Assembly (NCBI GenBank): GCA_016744875.1
Contig: JADGDL010000015.1
Location: 35,208 to 44,864 of the forward strand
Length of the DNA: 9,657 bases
Reading direction: 5' to 3'
From: Sulfurovum sp.
GTDB taxonomy: Bacteria > Campylobacterota > Campylobacteria > Campylobacterales > Sulfurovaceae
Within the stretch, counting starts at the first letter, position 1; the number at the start of each line of letters is the position of its first letter. The translations under genes were made by a program, and so were the position numbers. The notes under the pieces were generated by a model that did not search any database, had not been told where the DNA came from, and was given only the letters and a program-made list of their open reading frames with translations. Below, in pieces: positions 6,105 through 9,657 of this stretch.

Positions 6105-6545
6105 ATGGAAAAAGAAATTAAAGAAAAATTAGTAGAACTGGTAGCGCTTATGAATGATCCAGAAACAACTGTCGTAGCAACAGAAGTTAAAGAAAAACTG
6201 GAAAAGATCTTAGCACTTGTAAATAATCCAGACGCTATTATATCGGAAGAACAAACTAAAGAAAAATTGGAAAAAGTTGTAGCCCTTGTGGATAATATGA
6301 TGGTAGACCCAGATATTGATATTGAATATTGTATACCTGAAGTGGCGACAACATCAGATAGTTGTGATATTTCTGGAGATCCTTATATCTCAGTGACATA
6401 TGTTGTAGGTGAATACACAAAGCCGACACGTAAGATCCGTTTAACCAAAACATACCTAAACAATACAGCAGAAGAGATAGCTAATTTGATTACTTTCTCC
6501 ATTGAACAATTTAAAACAGAGATAGATTCTGTAGAGATGGGCTAA
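6105..6545 (+). CDS. hypothetical protein with three 23-residue repeats
   Basis: An unrecognised acidic cytoplasmic protein of 146 aa from the ATG at 6105. That start is chosen because AGGAG (6092-6096) lies eight bases before it; the longer reading from 6072 has no ribosome binding site, and the ATG at 6099 is too close to one. Residues 6-70 hold three near-identical units of period 23, each K-E-K-L-x-x-[IV]-x-A-L-[VM]-[DN], the first two followed by NDP or NPD: amphipathic helices that probably stack as an alpha-hairpin or coiled coil. The remaining half (73-146) looks like a small alpha/beta domain with YISVTYVVGEY (94-104), basic KPTRKIRLTK (106-115) and a long C-terminal helix; cysteines are at 76 and 87. 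It is monocistronic and convergent with the next gene. Repeats plus a basic strand suggest a binding protein, but no function can be assigned. Confidence 0.72.
   Translation: MEKEIKEKLVELVALMNDPETTVVATEVKEKLEKILALVNNPDAIISEEQTKEKLEKVVALVDNMMVDPDIDIEYCIPEVATTSDSCDISGDPYISVTYVVGEYTKPTRKIRLTKTYLNNTAEEIANLITFSIEQFKTEIDSVEMG
6120..6302 (+). repeat. three tandem 69-bp coding repeats
   Basis: Units begin at 6120, 6189 and 6258 with AAAGAAAAA followed by TTA, CTG or TTG. The spacing is exactly 69 bp (23 codons) both times. The third unit is conserved for about 45 bp, then diverges. Retained DNA similarity suggests fairly recent internal duplication. Confidence 0.85.
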
Positions 6546-6572
6546 GGCCTTCTCTCTAAGAGGTTTTATTTG

Positions 6573-6617
6573 GGCTAAAAAGATTTATTTTCTATGTAAA
6601 GTAAATTGCTTTTAGCC
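6573..6617. terminator. bidirectional hairpin between convergent genes
   Basis: GGCTAAAA (6573-6580) and TTTTAGCC (6610-6617) are exact inverted copies around a 29-nt loop, centred between the converging stop codons at 6545 and 6632. A smaller CTCT-CTA-AGAG hairpin followed by GTTTTATTT (about 6553-6571) could end the plus-strand transcript on its own. Confidence 0.5.
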
Positions 6618-6631
6618 TTCGAAGTGATAAC

Positions 6632-7225
6632 TTATTGAACAATTCCATGGAATTGTTGATAAACTCTTTTTACATATTTTGGTTTGAGACCGGCAGTTTT
6701 GATCTCATCATGTTCTTGTTTGATATGCTCTTTTTTAATTGCGATCAAATTTCCCCATCTCTTCACTAAAAGTTCTCTCACATCTTTTTCAAAATCACCA
6801 TTATAGTCTGGATATGCAGCACTTAACTTCTCTACAATATCACCAAATTCTGTTTCTTTAATAAGCTTTAATTGCTCTTTAGGATGTGTTTTGTCAACTT
6901 CTATAAAGTGTGTCCAACCAATGTCTAATATCGTATCTAACTCTTGTGCATAATTTCTTTCTTCATTTTCATTTGGAAACTTATGGATCAATGCTGCAGC
7001 AATATCTTTAAGTTCGTTGGCATTTACTATCTCCAACTCGTCTTCAAAACCTTGCAAGTCTTCTTCATACTCTGCTGCATCATCATATAATTTTGCAATG
7101 TCAGCATTTTTACCCCTATTATCTCTAGGCTTTTGGGGAGTAGACTTCTCGGCTTCCTCTGTATGAGCAGCTTTAAGTTCCTCCATTTGTAACTCTAAAT
7201 AACGTTTTGTTTTTTGTTCAGCCAT
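6632..7225 (-). CDS. hypothetical acidic protein (197 aa)
   Basis: Unrecognised. Residues 1-65 are charged and likely disordered or coiled coil (KRYLELQMEELKAAH, then a Pro/Arg/Asn linker, then a Glu/Asp-rich helix). The folded part (66-197) seems to contain two similar helical units, ELKDIAAALIHKFPN (71-85) and EFGDIVEKLSAAYPD (126-140), each followed by a second helix ending in a Trp-containing segment (DIGWTHF, KRWGNL). The tail is basic (KPKYVKRVYQ). It contains no cysteine, so it does not bind iron-sulfur clusters through cysteine. No signal peptide. GAGG lies ten bases before the ATG, with a perfect GTATCGATAC palindrome (7227-7236) between them. It may be co-transcribed with the minus-strand gene upstream, 95 bp away. 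Confidence 0.68.
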   Translation of the reverse strand: MAEQKTKRYLELQMEELKAAHTEEAEKSTPQKPRDNRGKNADIAKLYDDAAEYEEDLQGFEDELEIVNANELKDIAAALIHKFPNENEERNYAQELDTILDIGWTHFIEVDKTHPKEQLKLIKETEFGDIVEKLSAAYPDYNGDFEKDVRELLVKRWGNLIAIKKEHIKQEHDEIKTAGLKPKYVKRVYQQFHGIVQ

Positions 7226-7269
7226 AGTATCGATACCTCATAATGATTTTTTTGTATTCTAACATTACT

Positions 7270-7290
7270 TGTTTAATTTACTATTAAACA
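7270..7290. promoter_or_regulatory. hairpin between two minus-strand genes
   Basis: TGTTTAAT (7270-7277) and ATTAAACA (7283-7290) pair perfectly around a 5-nt loop, TTACT. No T-run follows on either strand, so it is not a standard terminator. It could be an operator or an mRNA processing or stabilising hairpin between the two genes. Confidence 0.4.
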
Positions 7291-7320
7291 TATAAACTAA
7301 ATATAAATCTTATGTGAGTG

Positions 7321-7689
7321 CTACTTTGCTGGACACTTTGACTCATATAATTTACTTACTTCAGCAGTAAAGACGTTTGTCCACATGTCTGTGTATTCTT
7401 CTTCCTCATCATGATATTCTATAAACCCAAAAAAATCATCAGGTGTAATTTCCCACTCACACATTTTGTCTATGGCTTCCATATGCTGATCAGTAGAGAA
7501 TAGACCTGCTATTTGTTCCCCTTTACAGGAGTACTCTTCGTGATCGATATCATCATAACACTTTTGTTCGTGCATCAATGCTTCAAGCTCATCGATCCTA
7601 TCTGCTTCTGCCTCTGATGCGGAACCATTGTTTAGGATAACCATGATCATCTCTTGAAGTTCTGCTAATATTTTTGCCTGTTCACTCAT
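7321..7689 (-). CDS. hypothetical very acidic protein (122 aa)
   Basis: Unrecognised, strongly acidic cytoplasmic protein. Residues 1-42 form heptad-like helices (ILAELQEMIMVIL, then ADRIDELEALMHEQ). The middle has C44 and C55 around YDDIDHEEY, then a helix with C77 and a WEITPDDFFGFIEY turn (79-92), an acidic DEEEEY cluster, and a final helix with C119 near the C-terminus. Four spaced cysteines with His and acidic residues could bind metal, but the spacing matches no motif I know. AGGAGA (7694-7699) is an excellent ribosome binding site four bases before the ATG. It is the first gene of the minus-strand pair. Confidence 0.7.
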   Translation of the reverse strand: MSEQAKILAELQEMIMVILNNGSASEAEADRIDELEALMHEQKCYDDIDHEEYSCKGEQIAGLFSTDQHMEAIDKMCEWEITPDDFFGFIEYHDEEEEYTDMWTNVFTAEVSKLYESKCPAK

Positions 7690-7746
7690 TCTATCTCCTG
7701 TATTATGTTTTGAGAGTCTGTATACTATGTAAATATCTGAAGCTAT

Positions 7747-7817
7747 TTTATAGTTATAAACGCCATTATTATAGCTTGTTCTATAAATATAAAGTTAAAG
7801 TTATCTGTTTATAGTTA
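7747..7817. repeat. direct and inverted TTATAG repeats between divergent genes
   Basis: The 185-bp gap between the divergent starts at 7689 and 7875 carries TTTATAGTTA twice (7747-7756 and 7808-7817). Between them is an inverted pair, TTATAG (7769-7774) and CTATAA (7781-7786). Such spacing suggests binding sites for a shared regulator, though the AT-richness makes chance copies possible. Confidence 0.35.
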
Positions 7818-7843
7818 GAGTAGAAGTTTTTAAATAAAAATGG

Positions 7844-7867
7844 TAAAATACACAAAAATTAAAAGGA
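7844..7867 (+). promoter_or_regulatory. -10 box and RBS of the acetyltransferase gene
   Basis: TGGTAAAATA holds a -10-like TAAAAT (7844-7849) behind a T-rich stretch, and AGGA (7864-7867) lies seven bases before the ATG. No convincing -35 is seen. Confidence 0.4.
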
Positions 7868-7874
7868 ATATATA

Positions 7875-8150
7875 ATGTCTTATACACTAATACACAATGA
7901 AGATGAATGTACATACGCATACCATATAGATGGTCATGTAGCATTTATTAGATATGATGATCAAAATGGAAATATGCATTTAACAGAAACACAAGTACCA
8001 GAGGCATTAGCTGGGAAAGGTCTTGCTAGAATGCTTTTAGAAGATGTACTGCAAGAGATCGAGAAGGCAAATAAAAAAGCTGTATCTAAGTGTTCATATA
8101 TAGTAAAATATGAAGAAAAACATCCAGAAAAAAGTGATCTATTCGCCTAG
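7875..8150 (+). CDS. small GNAT-type N-acetyltransferase (YjdJ family)
   Basis: A 91-aa minimal GCN5-related N-acetyltransferase of the YjdJ/Acetyltransf_CG type (PF14542), the normal length for this family. Visible in order: a short beta sheet with HVAFIRYDDQNGNMHLTETQVP (21-42), the acetyl-CoA-binding turn ALAGKGLARMLL (44-55), which corresponds to the family's eGqGiA loop, and the signature CSYIVKYEEKHPEKSDLF (73-90), equivalent to the usual CpyV..y...HPEy.dL. C73 is the family's conserved cysteine near the active site. The physiological substrate of these proteins is generally unknown. The gene stands alone, divergent from the acidic gene upstream and convergent with the Cys-tail gene. 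Confidence 0.85.
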   Translation: MSYTLIHNEDECTYAYHIDGHVAFIRYDDQNGNMHLTETQVPEALAGKGLARMLLEDVLQEIEKANKKAVSKCSYIVKYEEKHPEKSDLFA

Positions 8151-8160
8151 ATATATTTAC

Positions 8161-8192
8161 TGATCAAGTCTTAAGTGATTTAGACTTGATCA
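8161..8192. terminator. bidirectional terminator-like hairpin
   Basis: TGATCAAGTCT (8161-8171) and AGACTTGATCA (8182-8192) are exact 11-bp inverted copies around a 10-nt loop. They lie between the convergent stops at 8150 and 8209. T-tracts are poor on both sides, but placement and stem strength favour termination for both genes. Confidence 0.65.
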
Positions 8193-8208
8193 TCATAGGG
8201 TTCTCTCT

Positions 8209-8511
8209 TTATGAACAACCGCAACTTCCTGAGTCACAACTAGAGTCTGCAAGTGTCGCACCTGTGTCAGTATCACAACTTCCTGTACTACATGAACCTG
8301 AGTTTGGATTGTTACTTACTGTAATAATAAAATGATCATCAACTGTTTTTTGTGCAACAAATAGATGTTTTTGGCAAAAATCCTCATTCATAAATTCTGC
8401 TACAATATTTGAATAATTATATGCATCCTGCTGATTGTCAAATGACTTTTCACTTTTATATTCGCTTTTTTTAAAACATCCACATTCGTGTGCTATTTGT
8501 ACCTTATACAT
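8209..8511 (-). CDS. hypothetical protein with Cys/Ser/Gly-rich tail (100 aa)
   Basis: Unrecognised. Residues 1-68 look like a compact alpha/beta domain: MYKVQIAHECGCFKKSEYKS with a CGC pair (C10, C12), a helix (QQDAYNYSNIVAEFMNEDFC, C46), then KHLFVAQKTVDDHFIITVS strands. Residues 69-100 are low-complexity Ser, Gly, Asp and Cys with cysteines at 74, 79, 92, 97 and 99, ending CGCS. Eight cysteines in total. Such tails can bind metal or clusters; similar-looking tails also occur in modified peptides, but the folded N-terminal domain argues against a simple precursor peptide. AAGGAA (8519-8524) lies seven bases before the ATG. It is divergent from the ferredoxin operon across 295 bp. Confidence 0.75.
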   Translation of the reverse strand: MYKVQIAHECGCFKKSEYKSEKSFDNQQDAYNYSNIVAEFMNEDFCQKHLFVAQKTVDDHFIITVSNNPNSGSCSTGSCDTDTGATLADSSCDSGSCGCS

Positions 8512-8545
8512 AAACTTGTTCCTTGTTATTATATATTTACAGAAA

Positions 8546-8570
8546 TATAGTTTTTGTTAAAAGAACTATA
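8546..8570. promoter_or_regulatory. inverted repeat upstream of the Cys-tail gene
   Basis: TATAGTT (8546-8552) and AACTATA (8564-8570) are exact inverted copies around an 11-nt spacer. The same TATAGTT core occurs twice upstream of the acetyltransferase gene. It lies 35 bp before the minus-strand start, in a promoter-proximal position. Confidence 0.35.
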
Positions 8571-8716
8571 CTCTTGTTCAATGTGCATAGCTTATATCAG
8601 TTGTTTCCTTAAGTATTTATGATTCAATCTCCATTATTATAATGTATACTGAATATAATCATTATTTACACTTACGCTTGGGTAGGAATTTAATTTGTTT
8701 ATAAAGTCAATAATAT

Positions 8717-8757
8717 ATACCTTAAATTTAAAGTAAAATAAAGGTATTTAAAGTAAA
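8717..8757 (+). promoter_or_regulatory. repeat cluster upstream of the ferredoxin operon
   Basis: ATTTAAAGTAAA occurs twice, at 8726-8737 and 8746-8757, exactly 20 bp apart, so both copies lie on nearly the same DNA face. An inverted pair ATACCTT (8717-8723) and AAGGTAT (8741-8747) interlocks with them. The rest of the 295-bp interval (8512-8806) is AT-rich, with two TATAAT boxes on the plus strand (8638-8643, 8654-8659), no matching -35, and no gene that I can see. Confidence 0.4.
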
Positions 8758-8764
8758 CTCCGTA

Positions 8765-8782
8765 AAACATATATATATGTTT
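8765..8782 (+). promoter_or_regulatory. 18-bp palindrome in the ferredoxin-operon leader
   Basis: AAACATATATATATGTTT is perfectly self-complementary. It ends 24 bp before the ATG at 8807, with the ribosome binding site AAAGAGGAG (about 8793-8801) in between. It could act as an operator or as an mRNA hairpin near the translation start. Confidence 0.4.
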
Positions 8783-8806
8783 AAGTTATCATAAAGAGGA
8801 GTAAAA

Positions 8807-9037
8807 ATGTATTATATAGCAAAAGTTGATGCAGATAAGTGTTCAGAGTATAAATGTAATGCCTGTACGTTATATTGTCCAGAGGCGAATACGCTGATGT
8901 TCAATCAAGACGAGAATACATCTTGGGTAGATGAAGATAGATGTAAAGGGTGCGCACTATGTGTGTACGTATGTACAGACATGCTAGATCGTAATTGTAT
9001 TACGATGGAAATGCCAGACACATCAGCAGAAGCATAG
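8807..9037 (+). CDS. 2[4Fe-4S] ferredoxin-like delta subunit of a 2-oxoacid:ferredoxin oxidoreductase
   Basis: A 76-aa dicluster ferredoxin-type protein that would pass electrons between soluble ferredoxin and the oxidoreductase core. The first cysteine group is C12-x4-C17-x2-C20-x3-C24-P; the second is C46-x2-C49-x2-C52-x3-C56 followed by Thr instead of the usual Pro. An extra C64 follows. The x4 gap in the first group and the missing second Pro depart from bacterial ferredoxins. A 21-residue linker (25-45) separates the groups. AGAGGAG gives a very strong ribosome binding site, in keeping with high expression. It is followed 50 bp later by a CODH-beta-like gene. That pairing, which I associate with five-subunit pyruvate/2-oxoglutarate oxidoreductases of reductive-TCA bacteria, is why I call it a delta subunit rather than a free ferredoxin. 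Whether the substrate is pyruvate or 2-oxoglutarate cannot be told here. Confidence 0.75.
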   Translation: MYYIAKVDADKCSEYKCNACTLYCPEANTLMFNQDENTSWVDEDRCKGCALCVYVCTDMLDRNCITMEMPDTSAEA

Positions 9038-9052
9038 ATCTAAAAATTAGAT
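9038..9052 (+). other. intercistronic hairpin
   Basis: ATCTAA (9038-9043) and TTAGAT (9047-9052) pair around an AAA loop, starting at the first base after the stop codon. There is no T-run, so transcription probably continues. It may shield the 3' end of the upstream message and set subunit ratios. Confidence 0.35.
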
Positions 9053-9087
9053 TTAAATTACAGTAAAAACAATTTAGAGGAGAACTT

Positions 9088-9657
9088 ATGGCAAATCAAG
9101 GCCCCGCGTATTATTCACCGTATCCAACGGCTACGTATGAAGGTGTAATTACACCACCAGAAGGAAAAGCACTTTTATTAGAAGACATTGTAGATGAAGA
9201 AACTGCAATGAGAGAATGTGCGAGAGTGATGTTGACAAGCGAAAATGCGACCATTTTCCCTGGTCCACAAGTATTATACGGATGGAACGAAGAAGCAAAG
9301 AAGAAAGCTATACTTATAAAAGAGATGGCTGAAGTTCTTAATTCAAAGATGATTCCAATGTACGATTACAGACCAAAATATCCAAAGATCGATGCAGAAG
9401 TAGAGATCAATCCAAATCACCCGAACTTAACAATTTGGCATAACAACATTAAAGCAGCGATCTTTATCGGTGTACACTGTCATTATGCAAATGTTGCATT
9501 AAAGATCGTAAGATCAGAAACAGATTGTTATACAATCGCAATTTGTGGTTTGTCAGGGCATGAAGATGCAATGGCTACATTAAGAGACCAGCATTCTTCA
9601 GAGCTTGAGAAATTCATCAAGATAGCTAAAGAAGTAAAAGCTGAGCTTGGTAAATAG
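9088..9657 (+). CDS. CO dehydrogenase beta-subunit family protein, likely extra subunit of a five-subunit 2-oxoacid:ferredoxin oxidoreductase
   Basis: A 189-aa protein resembling the small CdhB-like (CODH/ACS epsilon-type) family that occurs beside oxidoreductase genes in Aquificales and Campylobacterota. The segment KAAIFIGVHCHYANVALKIVRSET (122-145), with a GxHxxY loop, looks like the Rossmann-like (DHS-type) core, followed by TIAICGLSGHEDAMATL (149-165). The N-terminus is Pro/Tyr-rich (residues 5-25), and a helix near 32-50 leads to the IFPGPQVLYGW strand-turn (56-66). It has cysteines at 44, 131, 147 and 153 but no ferredoxin motif, so it is probably structural or nucleotide-binding rather than electron-carrying. 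AGAGGAGA (9076-9083) precedes the ATG. There is no CODH catalytic subunit in view. Its stop is the last codon of the window, so the alpha, beta and gamma genes are expected just beyond. Confidence 0.7.
   Translation: MANQGPAYYSPYPTATYEGVITPPEGKALLLEDIVDEETAMRECARVMLTSENATIFPGPQVLYGWNEEAKKKAILIKEMAEVLNSKMIPMYDYRPKYPKIDAEVEINPNHPNLTIWHNNIKAAIFIGVHCHYANVALKIVRSETDCYTIAICGLSGHEDAMATLRDQHSSELEKFIKIAKEVKAELGK

Noticed and set aside
6120..6302. Tandem repeats as a CRISPR array or satellite
   Set aside because: The period is 69 bp without variable spacers, and the units are in frame within a coding sequence.
6256..6453. Minus-strand open frame of 65 codons
   Set aside because: It is antisense to the repeat-protein gene, which has its own promoter, ribosome binding site and repeats in frame.
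6632..7225. IscX-like iron-sulfur assembly protein
   Set aside because: The DI...L....P pattern is only loosely similar, and the IscX signature acidic/Trp residues do not line up; kept as unknown.
8209..8511. RiPP precursor peptide
   Set aside because: The Cys/Ser/Gly tail is suggestive, but a 68-residue folded domain precedes it and no maturase gene is visible nearby.

Overview
The window looks like a chromosomal piece of a Campylobacterota (epsilonproteobacterial) chemolithoautotroph, in the broad Sulfurovum/Sulfurimonas range. The grounds are the AT-rich DNA, promoters dominated by TATAAT -10 boxes with poor -35 boxes, AAGGA-type ribosome binding sites, the style of the RodA and PgeF proteins, and a dicluster ferredoxin gene followed by a CO-dehydrogenase-beta-like gene. 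I know that last pair from five-subunit pyruvate/2-oxoglutarate:ferredoxin oxidoreductases of reductive-TCA organisms. The genus is inference; no marker gene here fixes it.

Region 1 (1-3940) is a cell-wall block. It holds a 5'-truncated L,D-transpeptidase with a duplicated scaffold domain, the convergent pgeF (peptidoglycan editing factor) 3 bp away, and rodA (SEDS glycan polymerase), divergent from pgeF across a 42-bp promoter region. Together these cover precursor quality control, glycan polymerisation and 3-3 cross-linking. A CAT-anticodon tRNA (3954-4030, CCA encoded) follows, with its likely promoter inside the end of rodA.

Region 2 (4031-8511) is an AT-rich run of small genes on both strands, mostly unrecognised: an unknown 98-aa protein, a small lipoprotein, a two-gene operon (MOSC-domain protein plus an unknown 156-aa protein), an acidic protein with three exact-period 23-residue repeats behind a hairpin leader, two acidic unknown proteins on the minus strand, a YjdJ-type small GNAT acetyltransferase, and a 100-aa protein with a Cys/Ser/Gly-rich tail. 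Several intergenic hairpins separate convergent pairs or sit in leaders. No integrase, transposase, toxin pair or CRISPR array is visible.

Region 3 (8512-9657) begins with a 295-bp regulatory interval rich in direct and inverted repeats. It then carries a 76-aa dicluster ferredoxin-like subunit and a 189-aa CODH-beta/epsilon-like subunit, whose stop codon is the last base of the window. I infer that the catalytic subunits of a 2-oxoacid:ferredoxin oxidoreductase lie just downstream. If so, these two genes open the operon that couples reduced ferredoxin to CO2 fixation.

The best candidates for something undescribed are the small-gene block 4949-8511, especially the MOSC pair, the repeat protein with its leader hairpin and the Cys-tail protein, and the repeat-rich control region of the ferredoxin operon.
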